A stretch of DNA of 55,303 bases from a virus, in IMG/VR virus record IMGVR_UViG_3300049440_000066, positions 1 to 55,303 of that record; one strand, given 5' to 3'. Under the pieces are notes generated by a model. The model saw only the letters and a program-made list of their open reading frames with translations, did no database searches and had not been told where the DNA came from. This document shows positions 16,434 to 25,923 of the stretch, one piece after another; the first letter of the stretch is position 1; each line of letters opens with the position of its first letter. The position numbers and the translations under genes were made by a program.

Positions 16434-19259
16434 ATGGCCTACCAACCACAACTGTCCGGGCCTTTCTTAAAAGGCCTCGTCGCGTCCAATCAGCCTCTCG
16501 CGCAGCCGAAAGGCTCGTTTCCGCGTGGCTCGAACCTTGTGATGATGGAACGTGGCGCTCTGACTCCGTGCGATGGGTCGGGAATCATCAACTGGTTCAA
16601 TGGAGCGGTGCAAACGAATGTCGGGCGTTTCATGTCCACGTTTCTTTATGAGCCGACCGGAGTGAATCCGTACTATCTGGCGATTAAGCAGGCGCTTGAC
16701 GAGCATCTTGGAGCACCGCATATCAATTCAGCCACAGCATCGACAGGTGGCACGCTCTCTTCAGGAACGACCTATTTCTACAAGATCACGGCACTTGATG
16801 GCGTTGGCGGGGAAACGACAGCTTCCAATGAGGTAAGCGCGACACCCTCCGGCGGCAATTTGTCCGTAACTCTTGTGTGGAATGTCGTGCCGAACGCCTT
16901 TGGCTATAACATTTATCGGGCGACTTCTTCTGGTGCCGAAGTCTTGGTCATAGGAACAAAATTCCCTGCGCTTCAGCCGAATCCTTTGACCGCAACCGTG
17001 ACATTTATCGACGACGGAAGCGGGTCAGTCGCTCCTCTGACCTTTACGATCACTACGGCAACCCGTCTAAGTACCAATACGAACCAGATATTTCTTACTA
17101 CCCAACCGCCTTCTACGATTCTGAATCAATTAGCTACTGTTTCAGGAAATTCCGGCTCTGTTTTCAACAGAACCGGACGTATTATTTCCATCGGAACAAA
17201 TTCGGTAGTGCAACAAGTCAGTTCTATTCCATTCGCTCCCGGTACTGGGACTGGTGGAACATTGACTGTATCGGGGGTAGGACCGCCGATTGCCGACACT
17301 ACGCAGCAAACAGTGCTATTCCAAATGCCAGGTGGAGTAGTTCCAGTCACCTATAGCGATTCCAATATTGTCGCTTTCTATCCAGCTTCCATCGGCACGC
17401 TTGGACAGGTTCCGACTGGTGGATCGGGCGGAAGTGGAACAACTGGTCCTGGCATTAACGGGCAGGGCAGTTCCACGCCTTCTGGTGGTGTTGCGGGCCT
17501 CGTAGGTCCGTTGCCACAATTCAAGCAATTTACGAATCGCGCCGTAATTGCACTTGGCAACGGTTTCTCGATGCAACTGTTTTGGGATTCCACAGGCAGC
17601 CCGGTGAATACCGCCCCTACGGGACCGATTGCTTCCGTGGCTGTGTCGAACGACCAGGTAACTGTGACTGTAGCGGCATCCGTGACACTGAGCACGACCG
17701 ATCCTACAAAGAATGGATTCATGCCCGTCGGAACAAACGTCATCCTTTCGGGGATGAGCGATGCAACCTACGATGGCGTGTTTCCAGTCATTTCGGTAAC
17801 TCCTGGCGCTGGCGGAACATTCGTAGTCCGAAATCCTACCGCATCTGGTGGAGCATCAACGGGCACATTCACTGTCTCGACGACTCCGATCATCAGTACC
17901 TTCACTCCTTCTTTTCCGGCATGGACAGCAAGCACCGCTGTTGCCGCCGGCGACGTGTACGTTCCGAAAACGCAACCCGGAGCGGCAAATATCTACATCG
18001 TAGCAACACAGGGCGGAGTTACTGGATCGGTCGAACCGACTTGGCAGGCAGTTACCGCTACAGGCCAGCATTTTCCTACAGGCAACATCGCCGATGGAAG
18101 CGGTGTGATCTGGCAGGAGGCTGGCTACCTCACCTCACCTCAACCCCCCGGCGCGGGGCATATCGAAATCTACGCAGGATCGCTGTGGGCCTTAAATACA
18201 TCCCCAACGAACACAACGAATGGACTCGATGGCCCCACCGCTCTGAGGATGACGAACACAAATGATCCCTTTGGTTGGAACTCGGTCAATCAGGCGTTTC
18301 TCGACAAGGACGATGGTGCGGAAGGGATGGGCCTCGGCAAATTCACGATTACGGCGCTCGGGATTCCGCCCGAAGGCTCGCTCATCGCCTTCAAATACCG
18401 CGTTCCCTATCAGATCATCGGGGTATTCGGCGCAAACAACTTTGCGATTCAGCCTGTTTCCTCGGACATGGGATGCCTTGCTCCGAGAACGATTCAATTC
18501 GTTCCGGGCTACGGTCTTGTGCGTTACTGCCATCTCGGATACGCGGTATTCAATGGGTTCAAGGATGAAGTTATCAGCGAGCAGATCAGGCCCTACCTGT
18601 TTCCGGTGAACGACTTCGACGCGCAAGACATTACCGTGGCCGATGCGAACTACATTCCGCTGTCCTGGGGAGCGCAGACCGCGAATCCTCCCATGTACGC
18701 GATAGCTGTTCCGATTGGAAACAGTGGCGGGCAGTTGACGCGCATATTCCTGTTCGATTTGATTCTGAAATGCTGGGCCGCGCCTGTCGATCTGCCCTTC
18801 CCGATTGGATGCATGTCTCAGGTTCAGCCGGTCACATCGAATCCTTTGACGATCATCGGTGGATTTAATGATGGAGCCTTGCAACGCTGGCAGGCCGGTG
18901 ACACGAACTGGTATACAGGCGGCGGAGTATCGGCAGCAGCCGTTTTGTGGTCGAAGAGAACTATTACGGTCGCCTCACAGGATTCCAGCCAGCGCGTTTG
19001 GGCAAGAAGGCTGATTATCCGAGGCACGAATGCAGGAGCAAGCGGAAAGATTACGGTGCAGCCTCGCGTTTCCGGTGTGTCGCAGGCTGCGGTTCAGTAT
19101 AGAATCCCTGCGAGCGGAGACTTCGACCTATTCGCCGACGTGGGACTTACCGGATTGCGATTCGACGCGGACATTAGCGGCACCGTGCATGTCGAGATTG
19201 ACGGAGAGACTTGGAACATAGAACCAAGACCTTCGGGCGTTCCAGTTGGAGCTATTTAG
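16434..19259 (+). CDS. Large tail protein, gp10/packaged-DNA-stabilisation-like
   Basis: A 941-residue beta-rich protein. The N-terminus (LAQPKGSFPRGSNLVMMERGALTPCDGSGIINWF) resembles the opening of phage gp10-type hub proteins (RGxN... GALxxRxG). Residues ~95-185 form an Fn3-like domain. A later segment has a surface-module look (WTASTAVAAGDVYVP ... WQEAG). The last 250 residues form a propeller-like repeat with a final beta domain. It is likely a tail hub that closes the head after packaging, with extra adhesion-type inserts. The family call is moderate. Confidence 0.65.
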   Translation: MAYQPQLSGPFLKGLVASNQPLAQPKGSFPRGSNLVMMERGALTPCDGSGIINWFNGAVQTNVGRFMSTFLYEPTGVNPYYLAIKQALDEHLGAPHINSATASTGGTLSSGTTYFYKITALDGVGGETTASNEVSATPSGGNLSVTLVWNVVPNAFGYNIYRATSSGAEVLVIGTKFPALQPNPLTATVTFIDDGSGSVAPLTFTITTATRLSTNTNQIFLTTQPPSTILNQLATVSGNSGSVFNRTGRIISIGTNSVVQQVSSIPFAPGTGTGGTLTVSGVGPPIADTTQQTVLFQMPGGVVPVTYSDSNIVAFYPASIGTLGQVPTGGSGGSGTTGPGINGQGSSTPSGGVAGLVGPLPQFKQFTNRAVIALGNGFSMQLFWDSTGSPVNTAPTGPIASVAVSNDQVTVTVAASVTLSTTDPTKNGFMPVGTNVILSGMSDATYDGVFPVISVTPGAGGTFVVRNPTASGGASTGTFTVSTTPIISTFTPSFPAWTASTAVAAGDVYVPKTQPGAANIYIVATQGGVTGSVEPTWQAVTATGQHFPTGNIADGSGVIWQEAGYLTSPQPPGAGHIEIYAGSLWALNTSPTNTTNGLDGPTALRMTNTNDPFGWNSVNQAFLDKDDGAEGMGLGKFTITALGIPPEGSLIAFKYRVPYQIIGVFGANNFAIQPVSSDMGCLAPRTIQFVPGYGLVRYCHLGYAVFNGFKDEVISEQIRPYLFPVNDFDAQDITVADANYIPLSWGAQTANPPMYAIAVPIGNSGGQLTRIFLFDLILKCWAAPVDLPFPIGCMSQVQPVTSNPLTIIGGFNDGALQRWQAGDTNWYTGGGVSAAAVLWSKRTITVASQDSSQRVWARRLIIRGTNAGASGKITVQPRVSGVSQAAVQYRIPASGDFDLFADVGLTGLRFDADISGTVHVEIDGETWNIEPRPSGVPVGAI

Positions 19260-19260
19260 G

Positions 19261-19656
19261 ATGGTGACCGTTCGCACACTACGAGAGGACGAACCGTTTC
19301 CACAGCATCTCGGAACTGGCTTCGAGGCTATGCCTGTGATGAAGTCGTTTTGCTGGGTCGCCGAGCACGAAGGCCGGATAGTAGGAATGTTGATGGCAGC
19401 GCCGTGTCACGGACTTGCTTTCTTTGTGCGGCTGCGCGTTGATAAAGGCGCACCGATTTCGGTTACGTCTATCTTGTTTCGGAAGTGCATCAAGGATTGC
19501 GAGAAGCGAGGACTCAAGGGATATTTCACGTTTATCGATCCATCGCTTGACCTTGAGAGAAGGATGATTTCGATTTGTCATCGAGCGAAAGGGTTCCAGA
19601 TTCCGTCCATGCAAGTAGGCCTTGTAGGACGGATCGAGGATGCAGCGAGGTTCTAA
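19261..19656 (+). CDS. GNAT-like acetyltransferase domain protein
   Basis: A 131-residue protein. The strand pair CWVAEHEGRIVGMLMAAPC and the following helix (SILFRKCIKDCEKRGLKGYFTFI) fit the GNAT acyl-CoA-binding core, but the classical Q/R-x-x-G-x-G/A loop is not clear, so activity may be lost. I chose ATG 19261 with GGAG nine bases away; an upstream TTG at 19246 is possible. GNAT-like genes amid tail genes are known in several short-tailed phages. Confidence 0.55.
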   Translation: MVTVRTLREDEPFPQHLGTGFEAMPVMKSFCWVAEHEGRIVGMLMAAPCHGLAFFVRLRVDKGAPISVTSILFRKCIKDCEKRGLKGYFTFIDPSLDLERRMISICHRAKGFQIPSMQVGLVGRIEDAARF

Positions 19657-20096
19657 TGCCACAGATTATTCCAGCAATCGTAGGGTTTTTGGCTGCAAAC
19701 GCTCCCGCCATCGGAGCAGCTTCGGCGATTGCCGGGGCGGGAACATCTATTGGAGAGGCCATCGCTAATAGGGGCGGACCAGCTACGCCAACGACTCCAA
19801 CGGCTCCAACGGCTCCAACGCCTACACCACCGAACTTAAATCAACTTTTGCAGGAACGGCAATTAGTTGGAAGTCAGGCTTCCAATCTGGAAAGCGCCAC
19901 ATCAGGAGCGGCTGGACCGGATTTTCTCAAGTTGTTTGCGCCATTCCTTGCAGGCATATCGGGTCAACCAGGGGCAAGCGGAGCAGGGACATACGCAGCA
20001 AATCAGGCTTGGGCGCCGGCGAACAGCCAGCCAACAAATGCGGCAGTACAGGGGCAACCAGTAAATTTGAGCGATTTCATCAGTAGCAACACATAG
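19656..20096 (+). CDS. Ala/Pro/Thr-rich virion or ejection protein
   Basis: A 146-residue protein. The N-terminus is hydrophobic (IIPAIVGFLAANAPAIGAASAIAGAG), possibly membrane-active. A tandem PTTPTAPTAPTPTPP stretch (about residues 45-59) is encoded by repeats of CCAACGGCT. The rest is Gly/Ala/Asn-rich. Start overlaps the previous stop (TAATG). This type of composition is typical of proteins ejected with DNA in short-tailed phages. Confidence 0.65.
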   Translation: MPQIIPAIVGFLAANAPAIGAASAIAGAGTSIGEAIANRGGPATPTTPTAPTAPTPTPPNLNQLLQERQLVGSQASNLESATSGAAGPDFLKLFAPFLAGISGQPGASGAGTYAANQAWAPANSQPTNAAVQGQPVNLSDFISSNT

Positions 20097-20104
20097 GCGG
20101 TCAA

Positions 20105-20761
20105 ATGAGCGAAGTACTTGGAAATATCGGAAACTTCTTTAGTAGCGCAGCAGGTAAGGGGCTCGGTGAAATTGCTGGCCTCGGAGCGACTGGGGCTGGA
20201 CTCGTCGGCAATCTCGCGGCGGATCGGCAACGCTCTAAAGCTGCGAAACTGGCTCAAGCGAACGCCAATCTGACGCCCGCGCAACTCGCTGGTCGGGTGA
20301 ACGCAGCTACGCTTCCCTTGAATGCCAATCTCGTCCAGGCGATAACCGGCAACGTCAACGCGAACATGGCCGAGCAGGGATTGTCGCAAGCTCCGGGACT
20401 TCAGGCTGCGGCTATCGCTCAGGGGCTTGCAGGACCGGAACAGGCGCAACAGCAGGCCGCGCTTCAGCTTGTGATGAGGCAACTTGGATTGCCGGCGGAA
20501 TTTGCATCGACAATCCCGCCAAACTCTCCACTTGCGCCTCTGATTGCCATGCTGATGAAGGGATTCGGAACGCCTGGGAGTCCAGTGACAGGGAAATCAA
20601 TTACTGGTGGAGCGCCTGGTAGTTTCCCTACTATGCCATTTCCCATCGAAGCAGCAGGCGCGATGCCAAGTCCAAATATGCCGACTGATTGGCTCGGCCT
20701 CACTCCGAATCAACAGAACTTACCGCCGGACATGACACCTCCCGACATTGGAGGCTTCTAA
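20105..20761 (+). CDS. Ala/Gly/Leu-rich internal virion protein
   Basis: A 218-residue low-complexity helical protein (GKGLGEIAGLGATGAGLVGNLAADRQRSKAAKLAQANANL) with a Pro-rich C-terminus. It resembles phage ejection proteins that form part of the trans-envelope channel. The opening MSEVLGNIGNFF recalls the opening of the 10261 gene (MMSEILGNIAQQ), perhaps a shared capsid-targeting start. Function inferred. Confidence 0.65.
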   Translation: MSEVLGNIGNFFSSAAGKGLGEIAGLGATGAGLVGNLAADRQRSKAAKLAQANANLTPAQLAGRVNAATLPLNANLVQAITGNVNANMAEQGLSQAPGLQAAAIAQGLAGPEQAQQQAALQLVMRQLGLPAEFASTIPPNSPLAPLIAMLMKGFGTPGSPVTGKSITGGAPGSFPTMPFPIEAAGAMPSPNMPTDWLGLTPNQQNLPPDMTPPDIGGF

Positions 20762-21720
20762 TGGGCTGGTTCGGAAGAGGTATCGGAGACTTCGGATCGC
20801 AAGTCGGCCAAGGGTACGACATAAACCTCGGCTGGAAGGAACGTCTTCAGCAGATGGCGATGGAGCAAGCCCGTCAGAAGCTCGCCGATCTGAAAGGCCC
20901 ACTTGAACTCCAAGAACTTCAGCAGCGCATTAAGCAAATGGGCCAGCCGCAGCCAGCCGGAATCGTCAAAGGACCGGGCGGAGAGACTTCGGGCGTGACG
21001 TTCGACCCAGCTACGAGCACGTATTCGATCAAGACGCTCATCCCCGGTGCTGCACCTGAACCTAAATTCCCGACCTTACAGGCAGCAGCAGCGTATTACA
21101 CGCAGCACGGCGACTGGGAGAAGCTGAAGCTCATCAATGACGAAATTGACCGGAATAAACCACAGCAGAAAACCACAGAGGGGTTTTCTGATGTGCGCCC
21201 CGACATTCACGGTAGATTGTGGGGCTTCAATAAACAGACTAATCAATGGGAACTAGTCCCAGTGAATGCAAGGTTCCCGATTCCGCACGAAGGGCAGGGT
21301 AGCGCACCGGGAGACGTAGACGCCCTTGCATACGATATTGCAGCAGGGAAAGCCTTGCTTCCAGGAGGCAAGTTCGGCGCTCAAGTAGCGACTCGAATGA
21401 AGCAACTCGGACTTGAGCCGCCGCTTCGGAAACCTCCTAAACCAGTACCGCCGGATGTGCTGGCTATGCTCAACGGTCCTATTCCAAAGAATCCGACTCC
21501 AGAACAGAGTCGCAGACTTGCAGACGCGGCCGATCGGATGTTCGGGGGAACCGCCTACAAGCAAGATTTGATCGACCGTGGACGGCGTTCACCTTTACTT
21601 GGATTGCGTTCCCCCTACTCAGCGCAGGGGTACGACGAGGGCGAATACGCTTCCATCGTTAACCACCTAAAGGAAGCGGCTCAAGCACCGCCTAGCGATT
21701 TCAGTGAGGTAGTGAAGTAA
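20761..21720 (+). CDS. Internal virion protein, helical
   Basis: A 319-residue protein with ATG 20761 overlapping the previous stop. It opens with a coiled-coil region (WKERLQQMAMEQARQKLADLKGPLELQELQQRIKQM), followed by a Pro-rich, loosely structured body. It is located within the run of ejection-type genes. No catalytic motif seen. It ends directly before ATG 21721. Confidence 0.65.
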   Translation: MGWFGRGIGDFGSQVGQGYDINLGWKERLQQMAMEQARQKLADLKGPLELQELQQRIKQMGQPQPAGIVKGPGGETSGVTFDPATSTYSIKTLIPGAAPEPKFPTLQAAAAYYTQHGDWEKLKLINDEIDRNKPQQKTTEGFSDVRPDIHGRLWGFNKQTNQWELVPVNARFPIPHEGQGSAPGDVDALAYDIAAGKALLPGGKFGAQVATRMKQLGLEPPLRKPPKPVPPDVLAMLNGPIPKNPTPEQSRRLADAADRMFGGTAYKQDLIDRGRRSPLLGLRSPYSAQGYDEGEYASIVNHLKEAAQAPPSDFSEVVK

Positions 21721-23817
21721 ATGGCTCAAGACCAATACGCGGAATATGAATCCGTCCGGCGCAATCCTAAAACTGGACAGATGATCGGTCTGAAAAATGG
21801 ACAGTGGACGCCAATCGTGTCCCAAACGGCTGCTACTCCTGTGGCAGCACAATTCCCTACCGGAGCGATGCAGGCGAAGCCAGGCGGACCAATTCTGGAT
21901 GCTTTTCAGCAGCAGCATCCGATTCGTGCCATTCCTGCCACAATTCTTCAGTCATTCGGTATTGATCCATCCCAGGTTGAGGGGGCTAAGAGTTACATAG
22001 ATGCTCTCAAGGGTGCTGGGAGCGACGTAGCGAATGCAACTGGCGAACAGATGTTCGAGTCGATGATTCACGCTGGCCCTCTTGCTCCAGTGGACATGCT
22101 CCGCAAGGGAATCGAAGGAGTAGCCAATGGAATCGAGGATGGTAGCAAGCAGGCGTATGCCTCTTATCGCAATGGAGACAGGTTCGGGCTGACGCAAGGG
22201 CTAACCAAGGTCGCTTCATCGCTCGGGCAGCTTGCTCTTTTGAAGGAATCCAAGCCAGCAGTTGAAAAGTCTGTGGAATTAACAGGAAAAGGCGTACGTG
22301 CTGGGTTCCGAGCGCCACTTGGTATTGGTCCATCGGCTGAACGACTGGCTGCTGAAGATAGAGCCACAGAAGTTGCCGCAAACGAGCACGCCAATCGTGA
22401 GGCTGCACGCCAAATCGCAGAGAAAAATCAGGAAATAACGACTAAAAACATTCAATCTGTGTCCAATGCGAAACAAACCAGCGAAGAGGCTGTCAGAAAA
22501 ATAGAGGAGCAGAATGCTAAAGCACAAGCCGATTACGAACAGAACAAGCGAAGGATAGACGCCCAATACAAGCGCGACACGCAGAAATTCGAGCAGGCCA
22601 GATCGGGACAATCGCTCACTTCGCAGGGTCGTGGAACTCGTCCCTCGGTGACAAATGAGGCTGCGGGCGCGACAAGAGCGCGCCTGAACGCATGGTCGGA
22701 TAAGGTGGTAGACATCGCAGGGAAAACAAAAGCAAATCTAAAGGAATCCTTTAATAAACGCTATAACGCTTTCCGGGAAGCTATTTCCGACAAGGACGCA
22801 AACGGAAATTCTGTCCCTGCGAAAGTAAACTGGAGTCCTATTCAAGGGGCCGTCAAAAACGCAGAGGACAACATCCTGCAAGGTTCACCGGAAAGTATCA
22901 CTCTCTTCCGAAACATTATGAAAGAGGGTCCACAACTTGATGAGGCGAGCGTATTCCGTTCATCTCAAGGGAACGAGGCGGCGCAAAATCTAAAGGAACT
23001 GCTTCGTTCAAAGCAGATCGGTCCCAAGGGATTCGACAGAATGATGGCGGAACTTCACGCGCAAGGAGTTCCAACTGAAAATATTGAAAGTGCCCCGTCA
23101 AATACAATCACGAAAGGTCTTCAAATTCCCCACGAAGATGCTTGGGGCTACGCGCAAGAACTTAACGCCAAGTTGCATGGAGCGCAACTGCCGAGTGACG
23201 TGTACCGCGCCTTAACGAGCGTAAAAGAGGCCATTGATGAAGGACTCCAAGAAACTGCGGACCTAAAAAATGCTGGCGGGATATGGAAAACAATCCAAAA
23301 CGATTATAGCGAGTACGCGCAACGCTTTCTCGACAAGGACTCTCCGGCGTACAAACTGATGAATGCCACGAATCCAGAAGATCGGCTCTCAATTATCACT
23401 GGAAAGGAAGGGCAAAACCTTATTGACGCACTGCACAAGTATCGAGGTTTTGGGGGAGATACCGAGATTGCTGGAAAAATCAGGGCATTGCGTGCGGCTG
23501 GCTCCAAGATCGTTGACCAACTTACTGAGCCAGTGCGGGGAGAGTATCCAGGAGCGCCAACACCGAAGTCTCTTCCAACCGAGTCGTCATATCCTGCACT
23601 AACGCAACCGGAAACTCTCGATCCTTCCAAGTTGAAGTCAACGGAGCCATTCAGTCCCGAAGAGTGGCGCAAAGCACGTCTGCGGAAATACCAAGAGACG
23701 CTTGCAATGAGACAGCCACCGTCACAATGGCAGTTTTTGCAACTACCATTCTTTCGTGCGATTAGTGCGCTGTATTCAAATCCGGCGTTTGTGAAGATGG
23801 TTCTTGGGATTAAGTGA
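21721..23817 (+). CDS. Large internal virion / ejection protein
   Basis: A 698-residue protein, mainly helical, with a long coiled coil around residues 215-300 (ANREAARQIAEKNQEITTKNIQSVSNAKQTSEEAVRKIEEQNAKAQADYEQNKRRIDAQY). I see no lysozyme or peptidase motif and it is too short for a usual tape measure. Best read as the biggest ejection protein of a short-tailed virion. The stop at 23815-23817 overlaps a GTG start at 23814. Confidence 0.65.
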   Translation: MAQDQYAEYESVRRNPKTGQMIGLKNGQWTPIVSQTAATPVAAQFPTGAMQAKPGGPILDAFQQQHPIRAIPATILQSFGIDPSQVEGAKSYIDALKGAGSDVANATGEQMFESMIHAGPLAPVDMLRKGIEGVANGIEDGSKQAYASYRNGDRFGLTQGLTKVASSLGQLALLKESKPAVEKSVELTGKGVRAGFRAPLGIGPSAERLAAEDRATEVAANEHANREAARQIAEKNQEITTKNIQSVSNAKQTSEEAVRKIEEQNAKAQADYEQNKRRIDAQYKRDTQKFEQARSGQSLTSQGRGTRPSVTNEAAGATRARLNAWSDKVVDIAGKTKANLKESFNKRYNAFREAISDKDANGNSVPAKVNWSPIQGAVKNAEDNILQGSPESITLFRNIMKEGPQLDEASVFRSSQGNEAAQNLKELLRSKQIGPKGFDRMMAELHAQGVPTENIESAPSNTITKGLQIPHEDAWGYAQELNAKLHGAQLPSDVYRALTSVKEAIDEGLQETADLKNAGGIWKTIQNDYSEYAQRFLDKDSPAYKLMNATNPEDRLSIITGKEGQNLIDALHKYRGFGGDTEIAGKIRALRAAGSKIVDQLTEPVRGEYPGAPTPKSLPTESSYPALTQPETLDPSKLKSTEPFSPEEWRKARLRKYQETLAMRQPPSQWQFLQLPFFRAISALYSNPAFVKMVLGIK

Positions 23818-23942
23818 GGAAAATAAATCCCAAACAGAAACGAAGGCGTATGCGGAATAGCAACAAGCCCAAAGAAGGGCATAGGCCACGAAGGGCGCAA
23901 GTAATATTAGGAGAAGGTACGCAATCAGAAGATCAAGCATGA
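23814..23942 (+). CDS. 42-residue basic protein
   Basis: GTG 23814 overlaps the preceding stop (GTGA) and opens a 42-residue frame beginning VRKINPKQKRRR; an in-frame ATG lies at 23850. It is strongly basic at the N-terminus and polar after. Coupling by overlap on both sides (its TGA at 23940-23942 overlaps ATG 23939) supports translation. Function unknown. Confidence 0.5.
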   Translation: MRKINPKQKRRRMRNSNKPKEGHRPRRAQVILGEGTQSEDQA

Positions 23943-23980
23943 GGGAACGCTACCACAAGTTAGGCATAGGTGTCAACTAG
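23939..23980 (+). CDS. Possible 13-residue coupled peptide
   Basis: ATG 23939 overlaps the previous stop (ATGA) and the 13-residue frame ends in TAG at 23978-23980, immediately before ATG 23981. The DNA also contains the CCTAACTTGT-type site at 23955-23976, so this may be a control site rather than a gene. Confidence 0.25.
   Translation: MRERYHKLGIGVN
23955..23976 (-). promoter_or_regulatory. Copy of TTGACA...CCTAACTTGT element inside virion operon
   Basis: These 22 bases match 46931-46952 with one difference. Read on the minus strand they give TTGACA, CCT, then ATGCCTAACTTGT. At 46.9 and 48.9 kb the same element forms promoters for leftward genes. Here it points against the structural operon and lacks a good -10 (GTAGCG), so antisense transcription or regulator binding are both possible. 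Confidence 0.5.
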
Positions 23981-24262
23981 ATGGCGACTGAAAAAGAACG
24001 CGCCATGATGTCAAAGACGCGCGGCCAAGTAGCGGCTGGGATGCGTCCCGGCGAAGAAAAGAGAGAGTTCATCGCCCGACAGGGAAGAGAAGAAGCCCGA
24101 GGCAGAGAGGACATGCAATCGCTCGAACAGGAAGCCTATCGGCAACGCAATGTCAACGCCGTGGAAGGCTCGATGAGGAAGGGTGGCAAGGTCCGAAAGA
24201 CTGGTTTATACCGATTACATCGCGGCGAGCGCGTGGTTCCGAAGAGAACGAGAAGGCGGTGA
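23981..24262 (+). CDS. Small basic protein with GGKVxKTGxYxLHxGExVVP motif
   Basis: A 93-residue charged protein. The C-terminal segment (MRKGGKVRKTGLYRLHRGERVVPKR, about residues 66-90) is a motif seen at the ends of small phage proteins, often near virion genes. N-terminal two thirds are helical and Glu/Arg-rich. It starts directly after the TAG of the tiny frame before it. Role unknown, perhaps a head-associated DNA-binding protein. Confidence 0.7.
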   Translation: MATEKERAMMSKTRGQVAAGMRPGEEKREFIARQGREEARGREDMQSLEQEAYRQRNVNAVEGSMRKGGKVRKTGLYRLHRGERVVPKRTRRR

Positions 24263-24265
24263 GGG

Positions 24266-24427
24266 ATGCCGGGAACTGAACATTTCAAGAGTCCAGAATC
24301 TTACAGAAAATACAGGGCATTCACACATATCCATCATATTCCTACACATGCCCGCGAAGTGGTGGTCGGCGGGCGCAAGCATAAGGTAATTCACAAACGC
24401 GAGACGAGGAAAGGAAGGCGAAGATAA
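24266..24427 (+). CDS. 53-residue His/Arg-rich protein
   Basis: ATG 24266 has GTGAGGG before it. The product has a His-rich middle (FTHIHHIPTHA) and a basic end (HKRETRKGRRR). The stop overlaps the next ATG at 24427 (TAATG). Too short for many gene finders, but coupling on both sides supports it. It may bind nucleic acid or metal. Confidence 0.6.
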   Translation: MPGTEHFKSPESYRKYRAFTHIHHIPTHAREVVVGGRKHKVIHKRETRKGRRR

Positions 24428-24639
24428 TGGCCCGAAAAAAGAAGGACAAGAAGTTCATCCAGAAAGCCACCGAGCGCATGGAAGAAAAAGGAACTGTGGG
24501 TAGTTTCGGCAAGGCCACACCCTCGAAGATTGAACACGCGAAGGAGCATGGCGGTCTTGAGAAGAAACGCGCCGTGTTCGCCCAGAATATGAAGCGTATC
24601 GCAGCGAAGCGTCACCATCGGAAGTCGAGTCGGCGATGA
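24427..24639 (+). CDS. Small basic phage protein
   Basis: A 70-residue protein rich in Lys, Arg, Ala and Glu, with FIQKATERMEEKGTVGSFGKAT and GGLEKKRAVFAQNMKRIAAKR. I recall similar short basic proteins next to tail genes in other phages; the role is unknown. Overlaps its neighbours on both sides. Confidence 0.68.
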   Translation: MARKKKDKKFIQKATERMEEKGTVGSFGKATPSKIEHAKEHGGLEKKRAVFAQNMKRIAAKRHHRKSSRR

Positions 24640-24713
24640 TCGCAAATAGCAAAAAGACGAGCGGTAGTGAGCAGGGCTACGGTCGGAAGCCGCGTCGATC
24701 TAAGAGGGCATGA
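24636..24713 (+). CDS. 25-residue basic protein
   Basis: ATG 24636 overlaps the previous stop; the frame ends in TGA at 24711-24713, overlapping the next start. The product is Ser/Lys/Arg-rich and ends RKPRRSKRA. The tight coupling suggests translation. It continues the series of short basic proteins in this region. Confidence 0.5.
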   Translation: MIANSKKTSGSEQGYGRKPRRSKRA

Positions 24714-25897
24714 TGAAGAAACTGTTTCTAGTTGCGGCTTTGTTGTTCTTCCCCGCGTTGTGTCGGGCGCAGAACACAACTATCGTCGCCACGATCACCG
24801 ATCCGACGGGACGGTTCTATACGTTTCTCACCGGAAGCGCCTCGATCCAGTGTCCCGGCAATGAGCAACCGACCTTCAATGGTTCTCCTCTCGCTCGCAC
24901 TATCCCGATCACTGGCGGGGACGGAAATGGACACTTTACGCAAGTCCTTTGGGATACGAGTAAAATTCTTCCTGCTGGATGCACTTGGCGTTGGGCGATA
25001 ACGTGGCAAGACGGGATTACTAATTTCACAACCGGAAATATTGGAGGCGTGACAGGCACCGGGCCAGTCGATCTTTCTTCTGCCATCTCCGCATTTTCCG
25101 TCCCTCTTCCGAATACGGCAGGATTCGTTCTCGGCGTATCGGCTACAGCGCCTATTGTGTCCTCGATGGGAGTTGCGCCAGTAATTTCCTGTCCGACATG
25201 CACGACAAGTGCCGCTGCACTGACACTAAATCAGCTTATTCTCGGTGCTGGCTTGCAGGCCGAAGCCGCACTCGGAAGTCTCGGGACGACTACCACGGTC
25301 CTGCATGGGAACGCCGGCGGAGCGCCTTCGTTTAGTGCCGTAAATCTAGCCACTGATGTTACTGGATCATTGCCTGTCGGCGATCTGACCGGACAAATAC
25401 CAATCTCGCAGGTAGGGAGCGCCGGTCTAAGCGGAACGGCTCCCATTTCCATTGCTGCTACAGGGGCTATAAGTTGTTCGACTTGCTTAACCACAACATC
25501 AACGTCCGTTCCATGGGTTGCCATCTGTGACCAGTTTAATGCCGGTGGCAGTCAACTTGGTTGCTACGGCGGGTTTGCAAGCGGATCGCAGTCGATATGG
25601 GCAGAGACTATACTTCCAACAGCCCATACGTTGCTTCGTTTTACTATCTATATGACTGCTGGAGTAACAAGTTGTACGACATATCCAGTCATATCGTTTC
25701 GGGACGAAACATCAAATACGACTCTCGCGTCGCTAACGCTGCCAAATAGTGTTGGACCTGATTTTCTAGACTCTGGGATTCTTTCCGTCGCACTAACTTC
25801 TGGCGACACATTTTCCGTAAAAACAACGACTGCTGGAGACACGTGTGTGAATACGGTGGGTTATCAAAACTGGGAAGCAACGGCAATATACCAATGA
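24713..25897 (+). CDS. Secreted fibre-like protein with Sec signal peptide
   Basis: A 394-residue protein (ATG 24713, GAGG six bases before; ATG 24710 also possible). The N-terminus is a classic signal peptide: MKKLFLVAALLFFPALCRAQ, basic start, hydrophobic core, cleavage after Ala or Gln. The mature part is beta-rich Thr/Ser/Gly sequence with paired Cys (CPTC, CSTC). Phage fibres are normally cytosolic before assembly, so a signal peptide is unusual. It is the first of five adjacent genes with such N-termini. Confidence 0.7.
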   Translation: MKKLFLVAALLFFPALCRAQNTTIVATITDPTGRFYTFLTGSASIQCPGNEQPTFNGSPLARTIPITGGDGNGHFTQVLWDTSKILPAGCTWRWAITWQDGITNFTTGNIGGVTGTGPVDLSSAISAFSVPLPNTAGFVLGVSATAPIVSSMGVAPVISCPTCTTSAAALTLNQLILGAGLQAEAALGSLGTTTTVLHGNAGGAPSFSAVNLATDVTGSLPVGDLTGQIPISQVGSAGLSGTAPISIAATGAISCSTCLTTTSTSVPWVAICDQFNAGGSQLGCYGGFASGSQSIWAETILPTAHTLLRFTIYMTAGVTSCTTYPVISFRDETSNTTLASLTLPNSVGPDFLDSGILSVALTSGDTFSVKTTTAGDTCVNTVGYQNWEATAIYQ

Positions 25898-25923
25898 TAA
25901 GGAGATATTATCGAGACAATACA

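Noticed and set aside
21721-23817. Tape measure protein
   Set aside because: Only 698 residues, no tail-tube or chaperone genes nearby; an ejection protein fits better.
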